Shown here: positions 1 through 9,905 of the stretch, one piece after another
How positions within the stretch are numbered: the stretch's first letter is position 1
How the letters are laid out: each line of letters opens with the position of its first letter
From: Cymbomonas tetramitiformis
Taxonomy: Eukaryota > Chlorophyta > Pyramimonadophyceae > Pyramimonadales > Pyramimonadaceae
Assembly: GCA_001247695.2 (NCBI GenBank)
Contig: LGRX02030380.1
Span: 1 to 64,000 of the forward strand
Reading direction: 5' to 3'
Length of the DNA stretch: 64,000 bases
Position numbers and translations under genes: made by a program
The notes under the pieces: generated by a model
What the model saw: the letters and a program-made list of their open reading frames with translations, nothing else
What the model was told of the DNA's origin: nothing
Databases searched by the model: none

Positions 1-123
1 CGCCCACCGCAGTATATCTCCCATACATATTCAATATACCGGCAACGGTTTCTGATATATTGCAACATATTATATCATGAAAAATCAGTATGCAAGTTGA
101 GGTGGCTAAATATTCGTACATAC

Positions 124-2109
124 CTCATGGGCTCTTCCATCTCGGCAGCCATGGCATCCGTGGTAACTGCAATTAAAGACCAAACTCCAACCGCACTGAT
201 CAAATCTGGCCAATCATTTATTGTCGAAACGCTCCTCCAATGTCGCCCAAGGCACCGAACCTCCCGCACATTGTCTCGTGTAGGATTATCGAGTTGAGAG
301 TCGTCGGGCAGCAGCGAGCCGTATGTAGTCGCCTCGAAGTTGCCATCGTGTACTAGGTAGACAACAGTTTCCATACGGATCGGTGTCAAAATTGCTTGAT
401 GAGCTTCGATGAAGTCGTAGGCTTCTTCCGCATTCGATGGTAGGTTGTCTCCCTCGGGGGTAACGTCAAGTGGAAATTGGTGAGGACTACGTTCCGCGTC
501 AACAGTGACTACATCAATGAATCCAGAAATCCCGAAATAGTACCTGCCGTCGTCTAAACCAGCTGAATTTGCCGCCTCGTGCGCCTCGGGGGCGCCTCGC
601 CCGCATCTCTGCACAATATCGTCCCAACATGTTTCCAACATCCCATCAACATGCTGCAACCATCACGATAGCGTGCTGCAGCATAGTTACGGCTAAAGCA
701 AGTAGGCAAGGAAACATGATGAGATGTATCACCTGGAAAAGCTCTTCGATATGGACGATGAACTAGTCGACATTGAGGATGCCCGCAAGTCAGGCATGCT
801 ACTTCCGATGGTCCCATCTAAAGCATGCCCCTCGTGCGCCTCGTACGCCTCGGGGGGCGCCTCGCCCGCATCTCTGCACAATATCGTCCCAACATGTGTT
901 CAGCATCCCATCAACATGCTGCAACCATCACGATAGCGTGCTGCAGCACTATTGCAGCGAGCCACGTGAGGAATGGTGGGAGGGAAACCATGCCCCACGA
1001 GAGTCCCTTACTTTGCACTCCCGCCGGCTAGTGGAGGGCTCGTGGGTGCCTCAGCATTGGGCGGCGGGGGAGACTCCTTGCTTTGGGCCTCGTACGCCTC
1101 GGGGGGCGCCTCGCCCGCATCTCTGCACAATATCGTCCCAACATGTGTTCAGCATCCCATCAACATGCTGCAACCATCACGATAGCGTGCTGCAGCACTA
1201 TTGCAGCGAGCCACGTGAGGAATGGTGGGAGGGAAACCATGCCCCACGAGAGTCCCTTACCTTGCACTCCCACCGGCTAGTGGAGGGCTCGTGGGTGCCT
1301 CAGCATTGGGCGGCGGGGGAGACTCCTTGCTTTGGGCCTCGTACGCCTCGGGGGGCGCCTCGCCCGCATCTCTGCACAATATCGTCCCAACATGTGTTCA
1401 GCATCCCATCAACATGCTGCAACTATCACGATAGCGTGCTGCAGCACTATTGCAGCGAGCCACGTGAGGAATGGTGGGAGGGAAATCATGCCCCGCGAGA
1501 GTCCCTTACCTTGCCTCTTGCATGCCTCTTGCATGCCACGAATCCTTTCGACAATCCGTTGCAAGCAATTAGGCACCGGTGGAACAAGTCGAAACGATTT
1601 CCCCTTAAAGGTTACCGTTGCCGGTTCTAGCTCCAAGGTGTCGGAAGGTGGTAACCAAGTCGGCCACGCGGTATTGTCTGGAGATAAATCGTGCGCCAAT
1701 CTGGAGAAATCGTGCGGGAGCAGTCGCGTTGGCAGCCACTTATGATGCCATACCGTGTCCACATCCACATAGTGCGCATCGACTTTCCTGCAATGTGTTC
1801 CAGGATCCCTACAATATAATCTCAATATGTATGCAACATATGGTAACCATGTTGCATACATGTAGCAAAGAGTCCTGTAAAGCAAGAAAGACACAACCTC
1901 AACGTCGAGAAGAAAGAGAAAGGGTGCTACCTCGCGGACAACTCCAGTTCCCTCGTAGATATTGGAAGATGTGGAGGCGCAATCCATGCCAAAAGGCGTT
2001 CCTTCTTCGTAATCGTTTCATACTCCGGGTCGCGGAAGCCTTCCGCGGTACTCCAACCTTCCGGGAATATGAGCTTGATATTGGGAGGGGGTTTGAGGGA
2101 TGTACCCTC
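124..2109 (-). CDS. Spliced protein of unknown function, three exons visible
   Basis: I do not recognise this protein. Three open stretches on the minus strand end at good splice donors. Exon A (about 2109-1931) follows CTCAG and ends SAR|GTAGCA. Exon B (1787-1510) follows ATTGCAG and ends CAAG|GTAAGG. Exon C (about 563-124) follows ATTCAG and ends ATGAG|GTATGT. Exon B has ordinary soluble-protein composition with WLPTRLLPHDFSRLAHDL. Exon C contains DDGRYYFGISGFIDVVTVD and is acidic. The intron between B and C is almost entirely the 249-bp tandem repeat at 838-1515. Upstream exons and the true start are not seen, and the end beyond 124 may lie outside the window. Exon phases were not all checked, so the joins are inference. 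Confidence 0.42.
838..1515. repeat. 249-bp tandem repeat, about 2.7 copies, plus a degenerate partial copy at 574-690
   Basis: The unit beginning TCGTACGCCTCGGGGGGCGC starts at 841, 1090 and 1339, exactly 249 bp apart. Copies are nearly identical; the third diverges after about 1515. An older partial copy covers 574-690. Because 249 is a multiple of 3, long frames stay open through the array, but they encode only repeats. On the minus strand every unit contains a GTAAGGGACT-type splice-donor sequence, and the last unit supplies the donor of the proposed exon B. Confidence 0.9.
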
Positions 2110-2680
2110 CTGAGCATTGGATGGTTTGATCGGCTCTCGATCGGCTAAGCACCCGCCTTGCGCGGGATTTCTCATCGCGCGCTTGGCTAACGAAGATTGT
2201 TGTACGGGGGGGGGGCCGCCTTCCCTTGGACGAGGGCGGCGGCTCTAGCCGAAGGCAAGCCGGTTCGATGTCGCTCCGCATCACTTGGTGATGATGATTG
2301 AGGGGATCGTTCATGGCGAGGTCGCTTTTCACCATGAACACTTTGATCTCCTCGGACCATACTGCATTGAAGTCCCCTTTACCACGCCCATCACCCTTCG
2401 AAAATGTACTGCAACTATGCTGTAATATGTTGGACATATACTGCGGACATATTGACGATATAATGAAGGAACTTTCAAGTAAAGCAATAACCCAAAAGTA
2501 GGTTTTCGGACCCCCCCCACAAAAAACGCACACAAGCTATGTCGCAAAATATAGCTCCCGAGTCCATATAACAAGTCTCACCAGAATTGAAGAACATGTT
2601 TTTTCAACTTTTTTAGGGCTCACTTCAACACTTCCGCAGCATACTGAACGGGGGGGCTAAAGGCAGGGCTCAAGGTCTTG

Positions 2681-2760
2681 AGCCCTCACGTATTGAAGTG
2701 AGCCCTCACGTATTGAAGTGAGCCCTCACGTATTGAAGTGAGCCCTCACGTATTGAAGTG
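2681..2760. repeat. 20-bp tandem repeat, 4 copies
   Basis: Four exact copies of AGCCCTCACGTATTGAAGTG. The flanks carry roughly inverted words (GGCAGGGCTCAAGG at 2661 and CCCTGCCTTGAGC at 2763), so the block may be part of a larger fold-back structure. The word GAGCCCTCA with an ATTG neighbour recurs at 2873-3090 and near 5250, which links these stretches to one repeat family. Confidence 0.9.
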
Positions 2761-2848
2761 ATCCCTGCCTTGAGCTCTGCAGGCGGTTGCACGCGGTTGC
2801 ACGCATATTGACCTTTACAAAAATTTAAAAAACTTTTTAGAGGAGAAT

Positions 2849-3094
2849 CTGTTAAATACTACTTCAATACGTGAGGGCTCATTCTAATACGTTAGCGATT
2901 GCAGGCGTATTGAAATGGCGTATTGGAGATGTATTGAAAACTGCTGATGTCAGCTTTGCCAGTGCCACGTCAGACGGATCTTCGCAAAACTGACTTGGCA
3001 CTTTTTCGACCCATCTCCAATACGCCATTTCAATACGCCTGTAATCGCTAACGTATTGCAGTGAGCCCTCATGTATTGCAGTAGTATTGAACAG
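2849..3094. mobile_element. Fold-back (MITE-like) element with arms of about 83 bp
   Basis: The left arm (2849-2931) and right arm (3012-3094) are inverted copies with a few mismatches; both include ACGTTAGCGATT and GCGTATTGAAATGGCGTATT. The 80-bp centre has its own weak inverted words. No coding capacity and no clear target duplication are visible, so it is probably an old non-autonomous inverted-repeat element. Confidence 0.7.
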
Positions 3095-3253
3095 ATTGAA
3101 CAATTTTCGGGGAAACAATTTTGGAATTTTAATTTTTAGGAGAATCTGCACCCCTCGTTCGTGAATCGAACGGCCGAAATCGTAACTCAAGAAGTACCCC
3201 CAAAATACTCAAGAAGTCCCCCCGAAATGGTCCAAAATATGGTCTGGAAAAAC

Positions 3254-3322
3254 CCTTCACTGGGACTCGAACCCATCATCTTAAGGGTGTGAGAGCGACG
3301 CTGAACCACTACGCCATGAGAA
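3254..3322 (-). pseudogene. Degenerate tRNA-like sequence
   Basis: The minus strand reads like a tRNA. It has an A-box-like GGCGTAGTGG, a good T arm and B box (TGGGTTCGAGTCCCA), and acceptor halves TTCTCAT and GTGAAGG that pair only with several G-U pairs and one mismatch. No sound anticodon stem can be drawn. It could be a decayed tRNA gene or the head of a tRNA-derived SINE. Confidence 0.35.
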
Positions 3323-3727
3323 TGGATTGAATTCGTTGATGGTAGTCTTTTTATTACTTTATCAATGCAATGTCACTGAGAGTCTGAGACATCGCATCGC
3401 ATCGCATCGTCATCATCGTCGTCATCGTCGATCGTGCTCGCATGACGATGACGAGTCGATCCGATGTGACTTCTGAACGGCAGGGAAAGTTTTTGAGCAC
3501 TTCTAATTTTCTGAACGGTCAAGTTCAAACTCACGTTATTGCACTCTTCACAGTTCGCCGTCAGCAGTGTTGCAGCAGCCTCACCAGTGAGTTGCGTGCT
3601 GTGATATTTTTAATTCTCACAGGTTGCAATATGGCACTGGTTTGCAGTGCATGTTTTGGTTATGCGTGTGTATTATTTTGTGTGTGCTTCGCGCGCTCAT
3701 ACTTGGCATGCGTGAAACTTTGACTAG

Positions 3728-3795
3728 GGAGTGAACGGGAAATTCCCGCGAGTCCTTTGCACTCGATATAGTTGGTTCAAATCCAACTCACTCCA
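3728..3795 (+). tRNA. Compact 68-nt tRNA or tRNA-like gene, possible anticodon UUU
   Basis: All four stems pair perfectly: acceptor GGAGTGA/TCACTCC (3728-3734, 3788-3794), D stem CGGG/CCCG with a loop of only 5 nt, anticodon stem CGAGT/ACTCG, and T stem GTTGG/CCAAC with loop TTCAAAT. The discriminator is A3795. The anticodon loop is CCTTTGC, giving UUU (Lys) at 34-36, but position 33 is C instead of the near-universal U. The tiny D loop and short length resemble organellar tRNAs, so this could be a mitochondrial insertion or a reduced nuclear copy. The 64 bases after it are a low-complexity pyrimidine tract. Confidence 0.5.
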
Positions 3796-3977
3796 CATCC
3801 CCCTTTTACTTTCCTTTGCTTCTTTCGTTGACGACTGCTAATTTCTTTCTTCTTTACTAAACGTTAGTTGGTTGGTTTCGTTTTTCAGATCCGCTGAAAA
3901 CGTTCGCGTGGCGAAGTCATATTAGGTTTTCATCTCGCGTTCATATTCGCATTTATTTGAGGTTGCTCGGTTGTTAA

Positions 3978-4316
3978 TTATGTTTTCAATAAAGGTTTAT
4001 TTTGTGCTTTTCCGCTTTTTACTAAGTGTTGGCTCTTTACTTTCCTTTTCAGATTGGCTGTTTTCGAGGAGGGCGAAATGGAGGAAATCGACCGCCTCGA
4101 GTACAACGTCAACTTCAAGCATCCCTTCAAACATTCTAGGTTGATAAGTCCTTTATGTTTTCAATAGAATATTCTTTTGTGCGTTTCCGCTTTTTTACTA
4201 AGTGTTGGCTCTTTACTTTCCATTTTAGATCGGTTGTTTTGGAGCGAAGCGAGATGGAGAAAATCGACCGCCTCGAGTACAACGTCAACTTCAAGCATCC
4301 CGTCAAGCGTTCTAGA
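3978..4316 (+). repeat. Two tandem copies of a ~177-bp unit containing a short conserved reading frame
   Basis: Copies start at about 3978 and 4155 (TATGTTTTCAATA). Each continues through ACTAAGTGTTGGCTCTTTAC and a splice-acceptor-like TTTTCAG or TTTTAG into a reading frame. The frame starts at 4078 (MEEIDRLEYNVNFKHPFK, about 29 codons) and 4255 (MEKIDRLEYNVNFKHPVK, about 20 codons). The coding-like core is far better conserved than the flanks. It could be a duplicated exon, a tiny gene or part of an unknown transposon. No function is suggested. Confidence 0.5.
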
Positions 4317-4599
4317 TGGATACATTGATTTTAGGTTGGCATCTTGTAAATAGAAAGTGCACGAGTAGAACATCATTTTGCGTATTGTAAATAGAAAGTG
4401 CACGAGTAGAACATTATTTTGTGTATTCGTTGGTATGATAAAATTTGATAGTCCCATTCGTATTCCTTTCTGCCTAGCTAGATACATGTTAATCGTAGTA
4501 AAGATGCTCGAGTGTTCCCTACTATTCTTATTTTGTTTATCTCGCATAGCATACGCATAGTGGAAACATAGTGAACACACCGCATGTTGCAAATGTGCA

Positions 4600-5110
4600 A
4601 TATGTATGCTATAGGTCTATAATATATATCCAACATAGGCAACTTTTATTTCAAATACATATGCAATATGTCCACAGTATATATACAACATATTGAATTT
4701 GCATGTTCAATATGTATACAATAGGTCCGCAGTATGTATCCAACTTACTGAATGTTCCGTTTCAATATATATGCAATATGTCCGCAATATATATACAACA
4801 TATTGAATTTTCATGTTCAATATGTATGCAATAGGTCCGCAGTATGTATCCAATATACTAAATGTACCGTTTCAATACATATTCAATAGGTCCACAATAT
4901 ATATACAACATATTGAATTTACATGTTCAATACGTATGCAATATGTCCGCAGTATGTATCCAACATACTGAATGTTCCGTTTCAATACATATTCAATAGG
5001 TCCAAAATATATATACAACATATTGAATTTACATGTTCAATACGTATGCAGTAGGTCCGCAGTGTGTATCCAACATATTGAATGTTGACTTACAATATGT
5101 ATACAATATG
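4600..5110. repeat. 110-bp AT-rich satellite, about 4.6 copies
   Basis: The word ACAACATATTGAATTT falls at 4685, 4795, 4905 and 5015, giving a constant 110-bp period. Inside each unit the short words CAATATGT and CAATAGGT recur at about 20-30 bp. From 5110 to 5400 the same words continue without a clear period. No gene is seen from 4320 to 5580. Confidence 0.85.
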
Positions 5111-5587
5111 TGGGCAATATGTCCGCAACATGCCTTCATAGTGTTTGCGACATGCATGGTGCATGTCTCCAACCCTATACTACACATGTGTTGAAGGCAT
5201 ATTGAAATAACTCTCTGCATCATAACTTCAATATGTCTCCAATACATGAGGGCTCACTGCAATACTATGTTGAACACATGTTGGAGCGCTTGCAGGCATA
5301 TTGCACACATATTGTAACATTTTTTATTGTATTGAACATTTATTGTCAATACGCGTGCAATATGCCTGCAATATGTGTTCAATACGATGTATTGCACGCG
5401 TCCAGAAACGTAGGGTCCTAGTGCCTATCCTCCGGATTGTAGTCTCTTTGGGACCTAAACTGAGTACCCCTTTGCCCGCTTGCCTAAACAATGTCGCAAT
5501 TTCATGCTACGTTATCAACATTAAGCATGGGTAGCGTTAAAAATCACTAAATTCCAACCACACCACAGTGGTATTTTCGGATTTTGT

Positions 5588-5719
5588 ATACCCAGGCAAC
5601 TTCAACCGATATTTTGAGGGCGAAGATGACCTCCGATCATTTTTTTGACAAGACACTGCAGAAAGAGCAGCTCGCGAACTTGACAACATGGGTCTCCAAA
5701 TTTTCACAGGACCTTCGTG
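5588..5719 (+). pseudogene. Fossil coding fragment of a dispersed repeat (KTLQKEQL family)
   Basis: The frame from 5588 reads ILRAKMTSD, KTLQKEQL and TTWVSKF and ends at a TAG at 5717-5719. The same peptide pattern is encoded on the minus strand at 46264-46380 and 46464-46575, where two degenerate copies lie inside a 643-bp insertion. Conservation of codons across three copies suggests descent from a real protein of a mobile element. The protein family is not recognised. Confidence 0.45.
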
Positions 5720-5742
5720 GAGGTAGCTAGCGTGAGAAACAT

Positions 5743-5966
5743 TTCGGTCCTTGTGGTAGGACTGGCCTTTTTATTTAATTTGAATTAATTTTACCCCCAC
5801 CTCTTCAGCCCTCACAAGTGCATGTTACCCATATCGAGTATATCACCCGGCACATGTTTTTAATAAATATTTGAGCACCCAAGGATGATCTTTAAGCACT
5901 CAAACATCAACTACATCGAAAAATCGTGGCGGCTAGCCCCCTTTTACTTCGGTCCTTGTGGTAGGA
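5743..5966. repeat. Insertion of ~186 bp bounded by a 19-bp direct repeat
   Basis: TTCGGTCCTTGTGGTAGGA occurs at 5743-5761 and 5948-5966. The sequence between is AT-rich and non-coding. The pattern fits a long target-site duplication, as made by LINE-type insertion, or a local duplication. No poly-A tail decides between them. Confidence 0.4.
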
Positions 5967-5974
5967 GTGGAGCG

Positions 5975-6465
5975 TCGGGCAGTAGCCATATATATATATA
6001 GGCAGATATATATCTATCACAGAATGCACGCAGTCAGTGAACACTCGCTTTCGGAATACTAAGCAAGGCTCTATATCGATATTTCCGATAACCGATACTA
6101 TCGATATATCGTATTTATCGCCGATTATCGGATTGCAATATCAAACTATCGATTGTGCAGGTTTTGATGTTCCATATTTTATTTATAACAAATTACATAT
6201 AAATGCCCAAATAATCGATTATTTATCGATTGTGCCGATTATCGATACCATTTTTCGGATATCGGATAGTATCGATACCAAAAACCAAACCGATATAGAG
6301 CCCTGATACTAAGATGATGACATAAAATACTTTAGGGGTTTTATGCATCTGTGTTCCGAGCTACCGAGACGCATGCTACCAACGTGTGACACGGCTCTCC
6401 GAAGGAGGACAGCTACCCCCCACTTTATAGTGGGGGGGTAAATCGGTCTACCCGTGACATTCCAT
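5975..6465 (-). repeat. Diverged LTR remnant (probably solo or truncated), hosting a MITE
   Basis: The order of landmarks matches the LTRs at 13503 and 15821 read in the same direction: TA-rich tract, ATACTAAGATGAT, a TATA-like TAAAATAC, a C-run/G-run hairpin (CCCCCCAC...GTGGGGGGG at 6417-6437), then CCCGTGA at about 6459-6465. The right flank lacks the polypurine tract seen beside true 3' LTRs. No internal region can be assigned and the left end is uncertain. Confidence 0.5.
6064..6305. mobile_element. 242-bp hAT-type MITE with 8-bp TSD ATACTAAG
   Basis: Ends are CAAGGCTCTATATCG (left) and CGATATAGAGCCCTG (right), an imperfect terminal inverted repeat. Identical octamers ATACTAAG flank it at 6056-6063 and 6306-6313. 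An 8-bp duplication and a CAGGGCTC-like terminus are typical of hAT elements. The interior is rich in ATCGAT palindromes and codes for nothing. It sits inside the LTR remnant at 5975-6465 and so is younger than it. Confidence 0.85.
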
Positions 6466-6532
6466 CATGGCGAGCATGAACACTGTTGACTTCTGAACAT
6501 AGATACTAGAATAGTTTAGGAACTTTGTTAGC

Positions 6533-9204
6533 ATGTGTGCACACTGTTACACGCACATTCTCGAGGTTTGGTGGTGTGCAAACCCTAATGGCCCTCCCAA
6601 CCGCCCCAAAGCAGCCGCGCCTACCCCGACGCGCCCGCCTCTCGGATTGGCTTACGCAGGTGAGGAGCCGCGTGACATCTCGGACTTCCTCGAGGAATTT
6701 GCTCGTATCGTTGGTGAGGCTTCTACCCTGCTTGCCTCCCTTCGTCTTGACGAGCGCGAACATGCGCGAGACACACCACCGCCACGGGATGATTTTCCCC
6801 GTCGGCATGGGGGCGGTGGTGTCAAATTTCCACCGTCAAAATGGCGCGACGAGCGGAACCGTCGGTCCGACGGTAAGTTTCATGGGATCATGGCCGTGAC
6901 CGTCGAGGTGGGCTGAAGCATCGCTTCGCGGCCTACCCACTCACGAAGGGCGGGAATTGGTCCCTGACGCATGCCATTCAGGCAGCACGGTGCATTTCCT
7001 TCCACTCTGCATCTTCGGACTTCGTTCAGGAGTGCTCCCTGTGCCCTAGACACTTTCATGACACAGCACGTTGCCCGGAGGTGTGTGGTTCGTGTGATGT
7101 GGGGCTTCGTAATGCCGCCATGGACTTGGACGAGGTGGTTTCGGCTTTCCAGACAGCTTTCGACGACGAGGACGATAAGGAGTTTGCTCACCTGTGCCAC
7201 CAGCACGGCCAGCCACTGGTGCGTGACGACCCGGAGCCCTTCACCTACCCGGTAGAGCACGATGTGGGATTGCGTGCTCACTGCGCGGGCTTGAACCGTG
7301 GTGCCTCGGACACCGGCATGGGTAGTGTCCTTGCCGACGCACGTAGTGTGTTGGACTCCCTGCGGTCTGCGGCTACGGCTGCACAGGTCGGTGGTGCTGC
7401 CACGTCCGGTGTGCAGCCCTCCCTACACCTTGGCACTTTGTCTGTGCCGCAGGTGGTGTGCGATGTGCCACCGCCTGCCAATCACGAGATCGACACTAGG
7501 CTTTACCCTGTTTTACCATCGGACCCAGCTGCCCACGGGTCTCCTTTCGAGGAGCCGCTCCGGGTCACTTTTATGGACCAGGTCTTGCCAGCAGGCGGAG
7601 ACACGGCTCTTAATTTATGTTCGATTGACACCTCTCACGACCCGATTCACCCGGTTGAGCTTTCCGTGATCCACACGTACGGACACCGATGTCCATGCGT
7701 GTGGACTATCTATTATTGACCGTCCTTATGGGAGTCCATATGCCGTCCGCACGCACGTTTACGATGTCCATACGCTGTCCTTACGGTGGTCCATACGGTG
7801 TCCGTACGTGTGATTATGATGTCCATGCGTCGTCCATACGTTGTCCCTATGGGAGTACATATGCCGTCCGCACGCACGTTTACGATGTCCATGCGTCGTC
7901 CATATGCCATCCTTACGGATTTACATACGGTGTCCGCACGTGCGATTATAATGTCCATGCGCTATCCATACGCTGTCCTTACGGTGGTCCATACGATGTC
8001 CGTACGTGCGATTATGATGTCCGTGCGTCCTCCATTCGTCGTCCATATGGGAGTCCATATACCGTCCGCACGCACGTTTACGATGTCCATGCGTCGTCCA
8101 TATGCCGTCCTTACGGGATTACATACGGTGTCCGCACGTGCGATTATGAGGTCCATGCGCTATCCATACGCTGTCCTTACGGTGGTCCATACGTTGTCCG
8201 CACGTCCGGTTACGATGTCCATGCGACGTCCATACGATGTCCTTATGGGAGTCCATATGCCGTCCGCACGCACGTTTACGATGTCCATGCGCCGTCCATA
8301 TGCCGTCCTTGCGGCATTACATACGGTGTCCGCACGTGCGATTGTGATGTTCATACGCTATCCATACGCTGTCCTTACGGTGGTCCATACGCTGTCCGCA
8401 CGTCCGGTTACGATGTCCATATGCTATCCATACGGGTTTCCATACGGTGTCCCTGCGCTGTCGTGCGGTTGGATAGTGCCTCTGTCCATGCGTATGGACA
8501 CCATGTGGACATGTTTTCTGTCCATACGGTGTCCATACGGTCGTCCATACGGTGTCCATACGAAATCCTTACGGTGTCCATGGGACATTTTCATATGGAC
8601 ACCACAATTACGCGTCGTCCGTATGGTTCTTACATATGCATCAAGGTTTCGCCAGAAATCTGTTCAGACCGTCCATACGGTTGTCCATATATATGGGTCC
8701 TTACGATGTCCATACGCTGTCCATATGCAAATCCACACGGATGAATGGAGCAATAATCCCTAGGGGATCGACGATGACGACAGCTCCGACGGTTATTCTC
8801 ACCACGGAGACGAGATTCCCTCGGCCCCATCGGCTACACGCTCACGTGTCGGTGTGGCAACATTGCCGAGGGTCTTCTCTTTTGCATCCCTGGCCCTGCC
8901 CGCACTCATGTATCTTGCATGTGTATCAGCGGTTCAGGGTTCGGTGGTGCTCGATCGAGCCGCTGACTTCACCGCAGCAGTACATCCCACTGGGGTGACT
9001 GCCAACAGTCCGTCTGCCTTGCCGTACACTTTTACTTTCGGCATTCCTTTTCCTTTTGGAGTTTCGGCAGGCTTGGACTCAGATTTTCACTTTTCCGGAT
9101 TCCTCAATTTGCTCTACGAATCTTGTTCTGGTTCTGGCTTCTGGTCTTGGCTTCTGGATTCTGGTTCCAATTTCTGGTTCTGGACTCTGGCTTCTGGGCT
9201 CTGA
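6533..9204 (+). pseudogene. gag C-terminal half of an LTR retrotransposon, frameshifted and split by a repeat array
   Basis: The first part (6533 to about 6880) is an acidic/proline region in frame 2. Coding then moves to frame 1 (about 6901-7719) with RFAAYPLTKGGNWS followed by a zinc knuckle C-X2-C-X4-H-X4-C at about 7033-7074 (CSLCPRHFHDTARC). RFAA.PL..GGNWS also occurs in the gag ORF at 48457-49905, so the families are related. A ~1-kb GTCCATACG array interrupts the frame; only TGA 7717 and TAG 8761 close frame 1 across it. After the array the frame resumes at about 8767 with an acidic stretch, a hydrophobic segment (SFASLALPALMYLACVSAV) and a W/S/G-rich tail. The element is 5' truncated; its 3' LTR is at 9513-9703. 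Confidence 0.65.
7689..8745. repeat. GTCCATACG-type array with ~198-bp higher-order period
   Basis: Variants of GTCCATACG, GTCCGTACG and GTCCTTACGG repeat every 10-12 bases. They are organised into higher-order units of about 198 bp (66 codons), seen best from 7760 to 8450. The right part (8450-8745) is less regular and carries both GTCCAT and its complement ATGGAC, so it can fold back. Because the period is a multiple of 3, several frames on both strands stay open; their products are purely repetitive. It lies within the gag reading frame. Confidence 0.85.
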
Positions 9205-9240
9205 TTCTGGACTGTGGCTTTTGGACTCTGGTTCTGGTTG
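9115..9240 (+). repeat. TTCTGG-rich simple repeat
   Basis: Imperfect hexamers of TTCTGG/CTCTGG form the last codons of the gag fragment and encode Gly, Ser, Trp, Phe and Leu only. Probably a slippage tract. Confidence 0.6.
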
Positions 9241-9512
9241 AACATCTTTGACTCTGACAACATCTTCAACACTGGTGAACTCTGCAGCTTTGTGGACCAC
9301 TTTGAAAGTGGCTGAGTGGCTTTGAGATTAGCTGTAGGAACTTAGCTTGAGGCAGCATCCTAGCAGCAGTTTTAGAAAGGGACCGCCCTGGCTAAAGCAC
9401 AGGCCTCCCTCTAGTAGTTTCCAGCTTCTTGCTGTTTGTTGTTTCGGAACACTTTGTCTGTGAGCCGCTCTCTGCCACCTGTAACAACACTATGTACAGT
9501 CACAGGGTGGTG

Positions 9513-9703
9513 TGCTGGATTCGGTGACCCGTAGGTCATAACTTGCTCCGACTCCCGTTAGCTGTACCAGTACTCGTACAATACTAGGTGACAGATACCT
9601 AGGTCACATACCGCTTTATATTCGTTTATCTTATAATTAGTTTACACTTGTATGATAATTATTCAGTGACCACCCGATATATTGCGGTACAATATATCTC
9701 ACA
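9513..9703 (+). repeat. 3' LTR of the plus-strand gag element
   Basis: Begins TGCTGGATTCGGTGACCC directly after the polypurine tract ACAGGGTGGTG and ends near TATCTCACA. The element at 47992-51364 has the same arrangement on the minus strand (GGTGGTG, then TGCTGGATGTGAC), and both share GGGACCGCCCTG in the preceding internal region. The matching 5' LTR is missing. Confidence 0.65.
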
Positions 9704-9905
9704 ATTCTCGCGTGCCCCTCCAGCATTCTCGCGTGCCCCTCAAGCATTCTCGCGTGCTCCCGACATTCTCGCGTGCTCCTCCGGAATTCTCGCGTGCCCC
9801 TCGGAATTCTCGCGTGCTCCACCAGTATTCTCGCGTGCCCCACCAGAATTCGCACGTGCCCCTCCAGAATTCTCGCGTGTCACCCCTCCAGAGTTTGCAC
9901 GCGGC
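9704..9905. repeat. ~20-bp minisatellite, about 10 copies
   Basis: Imperfect copies of ATTCTCGCGTGCCCCTCCAG run from the LTR end to about 9905. The array starts at the LTR boundary, so the LTR may have inserted at its edge. Confidence 0.8.

Noticed and set aside
7786..8763. Open frames of more than 300 codons in the GTCCATACG array
   Set aside because: They arise because the 198-bp period is a multiple of 3; several frames on both strands are open and the products are pure repeats.
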